A stretch of DNA of 64,000 bases from assembly GCF_021483235.1 (NCBI RefSeq), contig NZ_JAKEEC010000004.1, positions 124,001-188,000 on the forward strand, read 5' to 3'. The notes under the pieces are model-generated. The model was not told where the DNA came from and ran no database searches. It saw only the letters and a program-made list of their open reading frames with translations. Position 1 is the first letter of the stretch. Each line of letters begins with the position of its first letter. The translations under genes and the position numbers were made by a program. The DNA comes from Arthrobacter alkaliphilus (GTDB lineage: Bacteria; Actinomycetota; Actinomycetes; Actinomycetales; Micrococcaceae). This document shows, piece after piece, positions 50,621 to 59,666 of the stretch.

Positions 50621-51967
50621 CTAGCTCTTGAGCTTGGGCTTCACGTCCTTGGTGTAGATGCCATCGAGCGTTGCCTTGAGGTCCGTCATAGTGGCCTTCA
50701 CGTCGCCCTGCTGGGTGAGGATCTTGGCAGCGGACTTGGCCATCTCCTGGTCGGCGCCGGGCAGGAATACGCGGGCGTTGTCCTGCACCCTGGTCACTTT
50801 GAGCTGGTCCATGGCGGTTTTGATCTGCGGGGTCTTGGCAAGGACTGCGGTCATGTCCGCGGAGACGCGCGACGGCATGTAGCCGGTCGCAGCGGAGAAT
50901 GCAGCGGTGTTCTCCGGCTCGGTCATGAACTTCAGGAAGGTGGCAGCGGCGAGCTGGACTTCCTTGCTGACGCCGCTGGGAATCCCGAGTCCCGCGCCGC
51001 CGGTGGGGCAGACGTTGGTCTCGGCCTTCGGGCCGCCCGGCAGGAAGCCGACGCCCACGTTGAACTTGGCGGACTTCAGTACGCCCAGGAGGTCGCCGGT
51101 GGAGGAGATCGTGGTGGACGCGATGCCCGCGGAGAAGTCGTCAGCAGCGTTCTTGGAGGAGACGCCGGCCCACTTGTCCTTGTAGATGGAGTCCTGGGCC
51201 CACTGCAGGGCAGTGACGGACTCGGTGGAGTCGCAGTTGAGGTTCCAGCCGTTGGACCAGCTGCCGCCCCAGCCCCACAGCATGTTCTGCAGGGTCCAGC
51301 CGGCATATCCGGCCAGGGCCGGGTACATGTATGCGTACTTCGCGCCGGAGCTGGCCTGGAGCTTGGGGGCCCACTCGGCGAACTCCTGCCACGTCTTGGG
51401 AGCGCGGTCCGGCAGGCCGGCGGCCTTGAAGTGGTCCTTGTTGTAGTAGAAGAGCGGGGTGGAGCGGCCGTACGGGAGTGCCCACTGCTTGTTGGCGTAC
51501 TGGTAGTCCGCTACGAGGGACTTCTGGAAGTCGTCGATCTTGATGTCCAGCTGCTTGACGAGACCGTCCAGCGGGATGATGTTGCCGTTGGTGTAGTAGC
51601 GGAACCACCAGACGTCGGAGAGCACCACGAGGCCGGGCAGGGCAGACTTCGCAGCCTGCGACGTCTGGAACTTCTGGGCGATTTCCTCGTAGTTGGCGCC
51701 TGCCGTCACGAGGTTCACCTTGATGTCCGGGAACTTCGCCTGGAACTTTTCGATGATGGATTGCTCGACGGCCTGCGACTGGCCGGGGTGGCTGGTCCAG
51801 AAGTCGAACGAGCCGGCAGGCTTGACTCCCGAGAAGTCGATGTCCGCCGGGGCGCTGCTCGCTGCGCTGCCGCCGGTCGACGGACCGCCGCATGCTGCCA
51901 GGGCGGCGGCGCCGATTCCGAGTCCGGCGAGCCCCAGGAAGTTTCTACGATCAAGGTTCATTGTCAT
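50621..51967 (-). CDS. Tat-exported lipoprotein, sugar ABC transporter binding protein
   Basis: A 448-residue extracytoplasmic binding protein of the carbohydrate CUT1 family. The N-terminus MTMNLDRRNFLGLAGLG has twin arginines (residues 7-8) and a lipobox LAAC with Cys26, so it is probably exported folded by Tat and lipid-anchored. FDFWTSHPGQSQAVEQSIIEKFQAKFPDIKVNLV and ALPYGRSTPLFYYNKDHFKAAGLPDRAPKTWQEFAEWAPKL are standard in the family. ATG 51967 follows GAGAGGACC. It precedes two permease genes' 3' ends in the minus-strand order permease-permease-binding protein. The sugar is unknown. Confidence 0.92.
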   Translation of the reverse strand: MTMNLDRRNFLGLAGLGIGAAALAACGGPSTGGSAASSAPADIDFSGVKPAGSFDFWTSHPGQSQAVEQSIIEKFQAKFPDIKVNLVTAGANYEEIAQKFQTSQAAKSALPGLVVLSDVWWFRYYTNGNIIPLDGLVKQLDIKIDDFQKSLVADYQYANKQWALPYGRSTPLFYYNKDHFKAAGLPDRAPKTWQEFAEWAPKLQASSGAKYAYMYPALAGYAGWTLQNMLWGWGGSWSNGWNLNCDSTESVTALQWAQDSIYKDKWAGVSSKNAADDFSAGIASTTISSTGDLLGVLKSAKFNVGVGFLPGGPKAETNVCPTGGAGLGIPSGVSKEVQLAAATFLKFMTEPENTAAFSAATGYMPSRVSADMTAVLAKTPQIKTAMDQLKVTRVQDNARVFLPGADQEMAKSAAKILTQQGDVKATMTDLKATLDGIYTKDVKPKLKS

Positions 51968-52026
51968 GTTTGGTCCTCTCGAGGATGGGAAAAGCGGTGA
52001 TGGGGTGGAGTGAAAACGGGGTGTTG

Positions 52027-52965
52027 CTAGCCGGTGACGCTGCCCTGGGTGAGGCCGGCAACGATGTAGCGTTGCAACGCGGCGAAGACCAGGAGGATGG
52101 GGAGGATCACGAGGACGGCTCCGGCCATCAGGATGCCCCAGCCCGCGCCGTTGCCCTCGGAGTTTTGAAGGAGGGTCAGGCCAACCGGGAGGGTCATCGT
52201 TTCCGGCCGGTCCGTGATGATCAGGGGCCAGATGTAGTCGTTCCATTCGCTGACCACGGTGACGAGGGCAACCGTGGCGATCGAGGGCAGCGACACAGGG
52301 ACAACGACCTGCCACAGCCTGCGCCAATGGCCCGCGCCGTCGATTTCCGCGGCTTCGAGGATGGATCCGGGAAGGGTCTTGAAATGCTGGCGGAGGAGGA
52401 AGGTTCCGAAGGCCGTGCCGAGTCCCGGAAGAATGATTCCCCACAGGGTGTTCTTCCCGCCAATTCCCGCGATCAGGATGTAGTTGGGGAGGATCGAGAC
52501 CTGCGGCGGCACCATCAGGGCCACGAGGATCACGACGAAGATGACGTTCTTGAACGGGAAACGGACGAAAACCAGGGCGTACGCAGTCAGGATCGCCAGG
52601 ATCACCTTGACGGTTGAGCCGACCGTCGTGACGATCAGGCTGTTGAGGAAGAACCGCGCGAACGGCACTGTGGTCATGGCCGCCTGGTAGTTCTCCAGGT
52701 TCAAGCTCTGCGGGAGGATCTTGAGATCCGTGGTGACGATCTCGCCGGGCTGCTTGAACGAGCTCAGCAGCATCCACAACAGTGGCAGGACCACGACGAG
52801 GGTGGCCACGATCAGCGGGATGTAGCCTCCGGCCACTGTCTGGACGAGATTTGCGCGGGAGAAAGGCTTGTCGCGCCGCACCGGGAGCTCAGGGCCGCCG
52901 TCGGCGGCTTTCACGCTGCCGGCGCCGCTCGCGGGGTTGGGGCTGACGGGGGACAGCGTGCTCAT
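52027..52965 (-). CDS. sugar ABC transporter permease (MalG type)
   Basis: A 312-residue inner-membrane permease with about six spans. The EAA loop that docks the ATPase is EAAEIDGAGHWRRLWQVVVPVSLPSIATVALV. A polar N-terminal tail of about 40 residues is longer than usual. It overlaps the upstream permease by four bases and is followed by the binding-protein gene 59 bases later. Confidence 0.93.
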   Translation of the reverse strand: MSTLSPVSPNPASGAGSVKAADGGPELPVRRDKPFSRANLVQTVAGGYIPLIVATLVVVLPLLWMLLSSFKQPGEIVTTDLKILPQSLNLENYQAAMTTVPFARFFLNSLIVTTVGSTVKVILAILTAYALVFVRFPFKNVIFVVILVALMVPPQVSILPNYILIAGIGGKNTLWGIILPGLGTAFGTFLLRQHFKTLPGSILEAAEIDGAGHWRRLWQVVVPVSLPSIATVALVTVVSEWNDYIWPLIITDRPETMTLPVGLTLLQNSEGNGAGWGILMAGAVLVILPILLVFAALQRYIVAGLTQGSVTG

Positions 52966-53912
52966 GAGTAGTGCACCTTCCGTTCGACGAACCGCAACTG
53001 GAGCACGGTAATGATGAGCAGGATGGCGAAAAGCACCACCGAGATAGTGGCGGAGTAGCCGGCTCGGTTGTAAGCGCCGAAGGCCTGCAGGTAGGCCTCA
53101 TAGATCAGGGTGTTGGTGCCGTTGCCCAGCGGCGTCATGATCCGGATCAGGTCGAAGGCCTGGAGCGAGCTGATCATCGTGGTGATGAGCAGGAAGAACG
53201 TGGTGGGCGAAAGCAAGGGAACGGACATGCTCATGAAGCGGCGGAAGCCGTTGGCGCCATCCAGGGAAGCTGCCTCCATGACGTCCTTCGGGAGGCCCTG
53301 CAGCCCGGCGAGGTAGACGACCGCGCAGTAGCCCAGGTTCTTCCAGATATAGACGATGATGACCATCACGAGGGCGAGCTGTGGATCGTTGATCCACTGG
53401 GGGCTCTGCTGGCCGATGCCCCGGAGCAGCCAGGACAGCACGCCGTACCCGGGGTCGAAAATGAACAGCCAGACGAGGCCCACGCCCACGCCGCTGAGGA
53501 CGTAGGGGGCGAAGACGGCGGAACGCGCGAAGGTGGTGCCCCGGACCTTCGCGTTCAACGCGAGGGCCACCAAGAGGCCCAGAACCATGGACCCGCCCAC
53601 AGTGACCACGGTGAAGATGAGGGTGGTGCCGAGTACATGCGGCGCGTCGGAGCTTGTGAAGAAGCTGACGTAGTTGTCGAGGCCCACAACCGTGGCCGAG
53701 GCGGAGCCCAAGGTCCAGTCGAGGGTCGAGTAGTACATGTTATTGATGAGGGGCAGATAGGTGAACACGGCGATCAGCGCGAGGTTCGGCAAGGCCAGCG
53801 CCAGGAATACGAAGAAGTCGCGGCGGGTACGGCCGGACCAGCGTCCCCGGCGCTGGGCGGACGGGACAGTCTTCGCGGGGGCCGCAGGGCTGCCAGTCAG
53901 TTGTCTTGTCAT
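52962..53912 (-). CDS. sugar ABC transporter permease (MalF type)
   Basis: A 316-residue permease with about six spans, first gene of the minus-strand operon. The EAA loop reads EAASLDGANGFRRFMSMSVPLLSPTTFFLLITTM. N-terminal RRDFFVFLALALPNLALIAVFTYLPLINNMYYS is typical of the MalF/LacF group. No nucleotide-binding protein lies nearby; actinobacteria often share one MsiK-type ATPase among such importers. Confidence 0.93.
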   Translation of the reverse strand: MTRQLTGSPAAPAKTVPSAQRRGRWSGRTRRDFFVFLALALPNLALIAVFTYLPLINNMYYSTLDWTLGSASATVVGLDNYVSFFTSSDAPHVLGTTLIFTVVTVGGSMVLGLLVALALNAKVRGTTFARSAVFAPYVLSGVGVGLVWLFIFDPGYGVLSWLLRGIGQQSPQWINDPQLALVMVIIVYIWKNLGYCAVVYLAGLQGLPKDVMEAASLDGANGFRRFMSMSVPLLSPTTFFLLITTMISSLQAFDLIRIMTPLGNGTNTLIYEAYLQAFGAYNRAGYSATISVVLFAILLIITVLQLRFVERKVHYS

Positions 53913-54210
53913 GGGAGGTCTCTAACGGTTCGCAGATATCGGGGCGCGCCCGGCTCGGACCGATAGGCCAAGGGGCGGCTTCTTTTAGCTCACCACACGC
54001 GAACTCTTGTCAAGTCAAAAAAGGGCCCGTTCGCGGGATTGTTGGACGAGCCTTTTGCGCCCGTTCACTCGATGTTTCGTGTCGGGTGGTTCCGTGTTCA
54101 CATTCGAGGCGCGACTATCGTTTTGTGTTCGGCGGGAGGCCGGTGTGCTGTTTAGGCGGCCCCCTTGGGGCCAGCAACTCCCGGCCGGACGGGTGGAGCA
54201 CAATAGGCAC
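53913..54210. other. divergent intergenic region, sugar ABC operon / peptidase
   Basis: No gene seen. On the minus strand a perfect TTGACA (54008-54013) lies upstream of the permeases but has no good -10 at 17-18 bases (best CTAAA near 53986). No LacI-type palindrome is evident. The plus side has no clear promoter for the peptidase gene. Confidence 0.35.
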
Positions 54211-55161
54211 ATGACTTCGAAGATCACTGATGTGCCAGGGGTTCGGGTGGGACACGTCCAGCGGACCGGCGAGGGCTGGTTGAGCGGAGTAACCGTTGTC
54301 CTTCCGCCACCGGGAACGGTCGGTTCAGTGGACGTACGCGGCGGCGGCCCGGGCACGCATGAGACAGATGCGCTCGACCCCACCACCCTGGTGCCCACGG
54401 TCGACGCGGTGGTGCTGACCGGCGGCAGCGCCTTCGGTTTGGTGACGGCCCACGGCGCCCAACGCTGGTGCGAAGAACAAGGACGCGGTTTCGCAGTGCC
54501 GGGGGGAGTGGTGCCGATCGTTCCGGCCGCTGCCATTTTCGACTTGGGTCGCGGCGGTGACTTCGCCGCCCGTCCCGACGAGGCCATGGGATACGAAGCG
54601 GCCGGGGCGGCTGCGGCTTCGAGCGAGCACGCCGCCGTCGGGCGCGGAAACGTGGGCGCCGGGACCGGTGCGTTGATCGGCCGCGGCGCGTTCAAAGGGG
54701 GAGTGGGCACCGCGTCGATCACCCTCGACAACGGCGTGGTGGTGGGCGCGCTCGCTGTGGTCAACGCGCTCGGGATGCCTCTTGGCTCACCGTCCCGGCG
54801 GCCGGACTCCGGCACCTCCGAACCGGCGGGGCCTCCCATGCTGAACACCACCCTCGCCGTCGTCGCCACCAACGCGGTCCTCAACCCCGCCGAATGCAAA
54901 CGCACCGCAAGTGCCGCGCACGCCGGCCTCGCCCGGGCGCTAAGTCCTTCCCATACCCTCGCCGACGGCGACACGGTGTTCGCGCTGGCGACCGGCGCCG
55001 TCGGGCTCGACCGCAGTTCGGAACAAGCGCGGCAGGTTTCGCTCATCACCTTGCAAAGCGCGGCGGCCGACGCCGTCCGCCTGGCTGTCCTCGACGGCGT
55101 AGCGGCCGCGGAATCCATCACGACGCCGGCAGGTACCTTTCCTGCCTACGTCGCGGTTTAG
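54211..55161 (+). CDS. P1-family (DmpA/NylC-type) autoprocessing peptidase/amidase
   Basis: A 316-residue N-terminal-nucleophile hydrolase of peptidase family S58 (DmpA, NylC). DVPGVRVGHVQRTGEG and TGGSAFGLVTAHGAQRW are typical of the first subunit. PPMLNTTLAVVATNAVLNPAE has the Asn-Thr junction at which NylC cuts itself, leaving Thr as nucleophile; DmpA-like members have Gly-Ser. SPSHTLADGDTVFALATGAVGL follows in the second subunit. ATG 54211 is chosen; upstream in-frame sequence is not family-like. The substrate could be peptides, beta-peptides or amides. It stands between the ABC operon and infA. Confidence 0.85.
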   Translation: MTSKITDVPGVRVGHVQRTGEGWLSGVTVVLPPPGTVGSVDVRGGGPGTHETDALDPTTLVPTVDAVVLTGGSAFGLVTAHGAQRWCEEQGRGFAVPGGVVPIVPAAAIFDLGRGGDFAARPDEAMGYEAAGAAAASSEHAAVGRGNVGAGTGALIGRGAFKGGVGTASITLDNGVVVGALAVVNALGMPLGSPSRRPDSGTSEPAGPPMLNTTLAVVATNAVLNPAECKRTASAAHAGLARALSPSHTLADGDTVFALATGAVGLDRSSEQARQVSLITLQSAAADAVRLAVLDGVAAAESITTPAGTFPAYVAV

Positions 55162-55195
55162 CGGTATCCCCGGGGCTTCGCCGGCACCGGGAAGG

Positions 55196-55225
55196 ATGAC
55201 ACCGTGCAGTTGTCTGCGCTAGCAT
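55196..55225 (+). promoter_or_regulatory. predicted infA operon promoter
   Basis: ATGACA (55196-55201, five of six) and TAGCAT (55220-55225, four of six) are 18 bases apart, giving a leader of about 185 bases before infA. No terminator for the peptidase gene is evident, so read-through is possible. Confidence 0.45.
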
Positions 55226-55416
55226 GGGCGGATTTAACTTTCGAGCCGACTTGGCGTAGAGTTGTCTGTTGGTTGTCTGCACAGCCACGCCCATTTAACA
55301 GGTCGCGAGTCCTGCTTCGTGGAGTGGCAGGAGCTGGACTGTCAAACAAACAAAAACGTCCGCAGGATTTCCGGTGCCTATCGGAGGGCTGCGGCAAACA
55401 ACAGTTAGCGGAGGAT

Positions 55417-55638
55417 ATGGCCAAGAAGGACGGGGTCATTGAGATCGAGGGCGTTGTGACTGAGGCGCTGCCCAACGCGATGTTTCGTGTTGAGCTCACC
55501 AACAAGCACATCGTTCTTGCACACATCTCGGGGAAGATGCGCCAGCACTACATCAGGATTCTCCCTGAGGACCGCGTAGTGGTGGAGCTGAGCCCTTACG
55601 ACCTCACACGTGGTCGGATCGTCTACCGCTACAAGTAA
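55417..55638 (+). CDS. infA: translation initiation factor IF-1
   Basis: A 73-residue OB-fold protein that fills the A site during initiation. [53 protein letters not shown] is nearly invariant. ATG 55417 follows GCGGAGGA. Eighty-one bases precede rpmJ. Confidence 0.98.
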   Translation: MAKKDGVIEIEGVVTEALPNAMFRVELTNKHIVLAHISGKMRQHYIRILPEDRVVVELSPYDLTRGRIVYRYK

Positions 55639-55719
55639 TTGCTGGGCGGCAGCCCTGGGGAAACTACATCCCAAGTAGTGCCGCCTCAGCCGACCAACTG
55701 CAACACGCAAAGGAACGCC

Positions 55720-55833
55720 ATGAAGGTCAAGCCGAGCGTCAAGCAGATCTGCGACAAGTGCAAAGTGATCCGCCGTAATGGCCGGGTCATGGTGATCTGC
55801 GAGAACCCGCGCCACAAGCAGCGCCAGGGCTAA
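55720..55833 (+). CDS. rpmJ: 50S ribosomal protein L36 (zinc-ribbon form)
   Basis: A 37-residue protein with the zinc ligands C-x2-C, C and H in [29 protein letters not shown], the zinc-binding (C+) form. ATG 55720 follows AAAGGA. Under zinc limitation such proteins can be replaced by zinc-free copies elsewhere. Confidence 0.98.
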   Translation: MKVKPSVKQICDKCKVIRRNGRVMVICENPRHKQRQG

Positions 55834-56024
55834 TTCCCCGCAAGGGAACTAGCGCCCGCAAGGGCAAACCTGGGCTGTGCCCACGCAAGTAAATAAAAGG
55901 CAGCACAAGCTGAACTGGGACGTATGGAGCCCGGACAGCTAACCCCCGGTCGGAGGCTGGGGCCGCACTGAAAGTGCGGGTGTACTGCCTACGACCTCCG
56001 GTTTATTCAAGGAGTACCGCCACT

Positions 56025-56402
56025 ATGGCTCGTCTCGCTGGCGTAGACATTCCCCGCGAAAAGCGGTTGGAAATTGCGCTTACTTACATCTACGGCGTGG
56101 GCAAGACCCGTGCACACGAAACCCTGGCTGCCACCGGCATCAGCGCTGACGTTCGCGTCAAGGACCTGACTGACGCCGAGCTGGTCCAGCTGCGTGACTA
56201 CATTGAAGGCAACTACAAGGTTGAGGGTGACCTTCGCCGCGAAGTAGCAGCAGATATCCGCCGCAAGGTTGAAATCGGCAGCTACGAAGGCCTGCGCCAC
56301 CGCAAGGGCCTGCCCGTACGCGGTCAGCGTACGAAGACCAACGCTCGTACCCGCAAGGGCCCGAAGCGCACCGTCGCCGGCAAGAAGAAGGCCGGCCGCT
56401 AG
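56025..56402 (+). CDS. rpsM: 30S ribosomal protein S13
   Basis: A 125-residue head protein contacting tRNAs. [38 protein letters not shown] opens it and [32 protein letters not shown] is the signature. CAAGGAG lies upstream. A CCGCACT/AGTGCGG hairpin (55963-55979) sits in the leader. Confidence 0.98.
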   Translation: MARLAGVDIPREKRLEIALTYIYGVGKTRAHETLAATGISADVRVKDLTDAELVQLRDYIEGNYKVEGDLRREVAADIRRKVEIGSYEGLRHRKGLPVRGQRTKTNARTRKGPKRTVAGKKKAGR

Positions 56403-56446
56403 AAATAGCGGTTGTCTTCCCCCGATAACTTTCTGTAGGAGAAATA

Positions 56447-56848
56447 ATGCCCCCGAAGACTCGTGGCGCGGTTCGCAAGCCGCGTAAGAAGGACAAGAAG
56501 AATATCGCGCTTGGACAAGCGCACATCAAGAGCACCTTTAACAACACCATCGTGTCCATCACGGACCCGAGCGGTGCTGTCATCTCCTGGGCTTCCGCCG
56601 GTGAGGTTGGCTTCAAGGGCTCCCGTAAGTCCACCCCGTTCGCCGCCCAGATGGCTGCCGAGGCCGCTGCAAAGCGCGCCCAGGAGCACGGTCTGCGCAA
56701 GGTTGACGTGTTCGTCAAGGGACCGGGATCCGGACGCGAGACCGCAATCCGTTCGCTGCAGGCCGCTGGCCTCGAGGTCGGCTCCATCCAGGACGTCACC
56801 CCCAGCGCCCACAACGGTTGCCGCCCGCCGAAGCGCCGCCGCGTCTAA
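56447..56848 (+). CDS. rpsK: 30S ribosomal protein S11
   Basis: A 133-residue platform protein. [50 protein letters not shown] and [18 protein letters not shown] mark it. GTAGGAGAAATA precedes the ATG. The S4 gene (rpsD) that follows in many bacteria is absent here. Confidence 0.98.
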   Translation: MPPKTRGAVRKPRKKDKKNIALGQAHIKSTFNNTIVSITDPSGAVISWASAGEVGFKGSRKSTPFAAQMAAEAAAKRAQEHGLRKVDVFVKGPGSGRETAIRSLQAAGLEVGSIQDVTPSAHNGCRPPKRRRV

Positions 56849-56861
56849 TTGGATTTTGGCC

Positions 56862-56917
56862 TTGCCGGCCGGGTCCGCACGGAGCAGCCTGCCTGTTCCG
56901 CGGTGCCCGGCCGGCAA
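56862..56917 (+). terminator. GC-rich hairpin between rpsK and rpoA
   Basis: TTGCCGGCCGGG (56862-56873) pairs with CCCGGCCGGCAA (56906-56917), with a further partial stem inside. There is no U-run, so it may attenuate or stabilise rather than terminate. The rpoA promoter element follows. Confidence 0.45.
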
Positions 56918-56934
56918 AGCCGGAACCAAGCCGA

Positions 56935-56965
56935 TTTCCACCACCTGTGTTGCGTCATATAGCGG
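56935..56965 (+). promoter_or_regulatory. rpoA promoter (TCATATAGCGG element)
   Basis: TTTCCA (56935-56940) and TATAGC (56958-56963) lie 17 bases apart. The -10 is embedded in TCATATAGCGG (56955-56965), identical to the two elements before rpoB. Confidence 0.5.
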
Positions 56966-56988
56966 ATGCTCGCCGAAAGGAAACCTAA

Positions 56989-57999
56989 GTGCTTATTGCA
57001 CAGCGCCCCACTCTGTCTGAAGAAGTAGTCTCCGAGAACCGCTCGCGTTTCATCATTGAACCGCTGGAACCGGGCTTCGGTTACACCCTCGGAAACTCCC
57101 TCCGCCGTACCCTGCTCTCCTCCATCCCCGGTGCTGCTGTAACCAGCATCCGGATCGATGGCGTGCTGCACGAGTTCACCACGGTTCCGGGTGTCAAGGA
57201 AGATGTCACTGAGATCATCCTGAACATCAAGAACCTCTCCGTGTCCTCCGAGCACGATGAGCCGGTTGTTGCATACCTGCGCAAGCAGGGCCCCGGAGTC
57301 GTCACGGCCGCGGACATCGCCCCGCCGGCCGGCGTCGAATTCCACAACCCGGATCTGCACATTGCCACGCTGAACTCGAAGGGCAAGTTCGAACTCGAAC
57401 TGACCATCGAACGCGGCCGCGGCTACGTTTCGGCAGCTCAGAACAAGTCCGGCGACTCCGAGATCGGCCGTATCCCGGTCGACTCGATCTACTCGCCGGT
57501 CTTGAAGGTTACCTTCCGCGTGGAAGCTACCCGTGTTGAGCAGCGCACCGACTTCGACAAGCTCATTGTCGACGTCGAGACCAAGCCGGCTATCGCCCCG
57601 CGCGACGCCGTTGCTTCGGCAGGCACCACCCTGGTGGAACTGTTCGGTCTTGCACGTGAGCTGAACACCGCAGCTGAAGGTATCGAGATTGGCCCGTCGC
57701 CGACCGACGCTGCCCTGGCAGCCGACATGGCACTGCCGATCGAGGATCTGGACCTCACCGTCCGTTCCTACAACTGCCTCAAGCGTGAGGGCATCCACAC
57801 CGTGGGTGAACTCGTTGCCCGCTCCGAGGCTGACCTGATGGACATCCGTAACTTCGGTGCCAAGTCCATCGACGAGGTCAAGGCAAAGCTGGTTGAACTG
57901 GGTCTGTCCCTCAAGGATTCCCCTCCCGGTTTCGATCTTGCAGCCCGCGCCGCAGCCATCGAAGAGGACGACGCCGCGTTCAGCGACGACGAGCTCTAA
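56989..57999 (+). CDS. rpoA: RNA polymerase alpha subunit
   Basis: A 336-residue assembly platform. The N-terminal domain has [39 protein letters not shown]; the C-terminal domain ([49 protein letters not shown]) binds UP elements and activators. An acidic tail ends it. GTG 56989 follows GAAAGGAAACC. Confidence 0.98.
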   Translation: MLIAQRPTLSEEVVSENRSRFIIEPLEPGFGYTLGNSLRRTLLSSIPGAAVTSIRIDGVLHEFTTVPGVKEDVTEIILNIKNLSVSSEHDEPVVAYLRKQGPGVVTAADIAPPAGVEFHNPDLHIATLNSKGKFELELTIERGRGYVSAAQNKSGDSEIGRIPVDSIYSPVLKVTFRVEATRVEQRTDFDKLIVDVETKPAIAPRDAVASAGTTLVELFGLARELNTAAEGIEIGPSPTDAALAADMALPIEDLDLTVRSYNCLKREGIHTVGELVARSEADLMDIRNFGAKSIDEVKAKLVELGLSLKDSPPGFDLAARAAAIEEDDAAFSDDEL

Positions 58000-58065
58000 C
58001 AAGCAGATCTTGGCCACTGAGTCCACGTTCGGACCCGGACGGCCTTCATTACAGGAGAAATTACT

Positions 58066-58647
58066 ATGCCTACCCCCACTAAGGGTCCGCGCCTCGGAGG
58101 CGGTCCGGCTCACGAGCGTTTGATGCTCGCGAACCTGGCAGCATCGCTGTTCGAGCACAAGCGCATCACCACCACGGTCACCAAGGCCAAGCGCCTGAAG
58201 CCGTACGCCGAGCGCCTCGTGACCTTCGCCAAGCGCGGCGACCTGTCCTCCCGCCGTCGCGTGCTCGGCCTGATCAGCGACAAGGGCATCGTCCACGAGC
58301 TGTTCACCGACATCGCCGGCGCCGTCGCCAACCGCGATGGTGGCTACACCCGCATCACCAAGATCGGCAACCGCAAGGGCGACAACGCTCCCATGGCTGT
58401 CATCGAGCTGGTTCTTGAGCCGGTTTCCCCGAAGCAGGCTGTAGTTGCCGAGGCAACTGCTGCTGCCAAGAAGGACGCTGAGAAGGCTGCTCCGGCTGCC
58501 GAAGAAGCCGCTCCGGTTGCTGATGAAGAGGTCGTCGAGACCGAAGCTGTGGCTGAAGCCCCTGAGGCTGAGGCCGTTGAAGCCGACGCTCCCGAAGCCG
58601 AAGCTGCTGAAACCGAAGAGGCTCCGGCCGCTGAGGAAAAGAAGTAA
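58066..58647 (+). CDS. rplQ: 50S ribosomal protein L17 with acidic tail
   Basis: A tunnel-exit protein. The first 125 residues ([50 protein letters not shown]) are the whole family fold. The last 68 are a Glu/Ala/Val tail (repeats like [14 protein letters not shown]), giving 193 residues against about 127 in E. coli. ACAGGAGAAA precedes the ATG. Confidence 0.97.
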   Translation: MPTPTKGPRLGGGPAHERLMLANLAASLFEHKRITTTVTKAKRLKPYAERLVTFAKRGDLSSRRRVLGLISDKGIVHELFTDIAGAVANRDGGYTRITKIGNRKGDNAPMAVIELVLEPVSPKQAVVAEATAAAKKDAEKAAPAAEEAAPVADEEVVETEAVAEAPEAEAVEADAPEAEAAETEEAPAAEEKK

Positions 58648-58666
58648 TTCACTGAATTCTTCACAG

Positions 58667-58680
58667 TAGACTTAAGTCTA
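58667..58680. promoter_or_regulatory. 14-bp palindrome containing a possible truA -10
   Basis: TAGACTTAAGTCTA is fully self-complementary. Its first six bases, TAGACT (58667-58672), match a -10; transcription would then start at about the ATG at 58680, making a leaderless message. A -35 is not evident. Confidence 0.35.
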
Positions 58681-59570
58681 TGAACGAACGAAAACCCGCT
58701 GCCCCCGTTTTGGGGGGCGGCGGGTTTTTGCGTGTCAGGCTGGATCTTTCGTACGACGGCGGTCCGTTCAACGGATGGGCGCTGCAGCCCGGTCTGCGCA
58801 CGGTGCAGGGATCGTTGGAAGAAGGATTGGCGCTGATTGTGCGGCGCCCTGTGCGGGTCACGGTAGCGGGGCGGACCGACGCCGGTGTCCATGCCCGTGG
58901 TCAAGTGGCGCACATCGACTTGTCCGAGGCAGAGTGGACCGGGCTCACGAGGGGCCACGAGATCGACCCCGCCGCCGCGTTGCTGCGGAGGCTTCGCGGA
59001 GCCCTGAGCCGGGTCCTGCGGGATGAGGCCGGCGCTATCGAAGTGCACGACGCCGGTTTGGCCCCTGAGGGATTTGACGCTCGCTTCTCAGCGTTGTGGC
59101 GCCGCTACAGCTACCGGATTGCCGACGGCCAGGAACGCTGGGACCCGGTCCTGCGCGGGGTGACCTTGTGGCACAAGGCCGCGCTGGACGAACGGGCGAT
59201 GAATTCCGGGTCGGCGGCATTGTTGGGGCTCCAGGACTTCCGGGCATACTGCAAGCCCCGTGAAGGCGCCACCACGATTCGCGAGCTGCAGCGGCTGGAG
59301 TTCGTGCGCGGCAGCGACGGCGTACTGGTCGCCAACGTCCAAGCCGATGCGTTTTGCCACAACATGGTGCGTGCACTCGTTGGGTCCGCATTGCGGGTGG
59401 GGGAGGGCTTGGAGAGGCCGGAGTGGCTGCATGAACGTTTGCTCGCCGGGGTACGCGACGCGAAGTCGGTGCTGGCTGCGCCGCACCCCTTGATCCTTGA
59501 GGAAGTGGCCTATCCCTCTGACGCGGAGCTGTTCGCGCGGGCCGAGCTGACCCGGGCGCGCCGGGAGTAG
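58680..59570 (+). CDS. truA: tRNA pseudouridine(38-40) synthase
   Basis: Modifies uridines 38-40 in tRNA anticodon arms. The catalytic Asp is in AGRTDAGVHARGQVAH, with LRVRLDLSYDGGPFNGW at the start of the fold and QADAFCHNMVRALVGSAL near the C-terminus. The start is ambiguous: ATG 58680 gives 296 residues, whereas TTG 58728, just before RVRLDLSYDGG, matches the usual family start. The codons between them coincide with a terminator hairpin. It follows rplQ by 32 bases, a common pairing. Confidence 0.92.
   Translation: MNERKPAAPVLGGGGFLRVRLDLSYDGGPFNGWALQPGLRTVQGSLEEGLALIVRRPVRVTVAGRTDAGVHARGQVAHIDLSEAEWTGLTRGHEIDPAAALLRRLRGALSRVLRDEAGAIEVHDAGLAPEGFDARFSALWRRYSYRIADGQERWDPVLRGVTLWHKAALDERAMNSGSAALLGLQDFRAYCKPREGATTIRELQRLEFVRGSDGVLVANVQADAFCHNMVRALVGSALRVGEGLERPEWLHERLLAGVRDAKSVLAAPHPLILEEVAYPSDAELFARAELTRARRE
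58691..58729 (+). terminator. rplQ terminator overlapping truA start
   Basis: AAAACCCGCTGCCCCC pairs with the GGGGGGCGGCGGGTTTT segment, followed by TTG. It is a strong intrinsic terminator shape, yet it lies inside the first codons of truA if ATG 58680 is used. Confidence 0.75.
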
Positions 59571-59593
59571 TTGGGGCAGGTGCGCCGCGAGCA

Positions 59594-59626
59594 GGTCCTC
59601 CTCGACTCTGGGCATCGAGGAGGACC
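59594..59626. terminator. truA / tadC convergent terminator
   Basis: GGTCCTCCTCGA (59594-59605) pairs perfectly with TCGAGGAGGACC (59615-59626), followed by GGTCTTT. It lies between genes that face each other. Confidence 0.7.
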
Positions 59627-59666
59627 GGTCTTTGGGGTCTAACGGACGCTTTCTGCGTCAGGCCCG

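Noticed and set aside
54007-54210. N-terminal extension of the P1 peptidase
   Set aside because: The upstream in-frame sequence is not hydrophobic or family-like; ATG 54211 matches the family start.
59571-59666. Flp pilin gene after tadC
   Set aside because: The gap is 96 bases and mostly a terminator hairpin.
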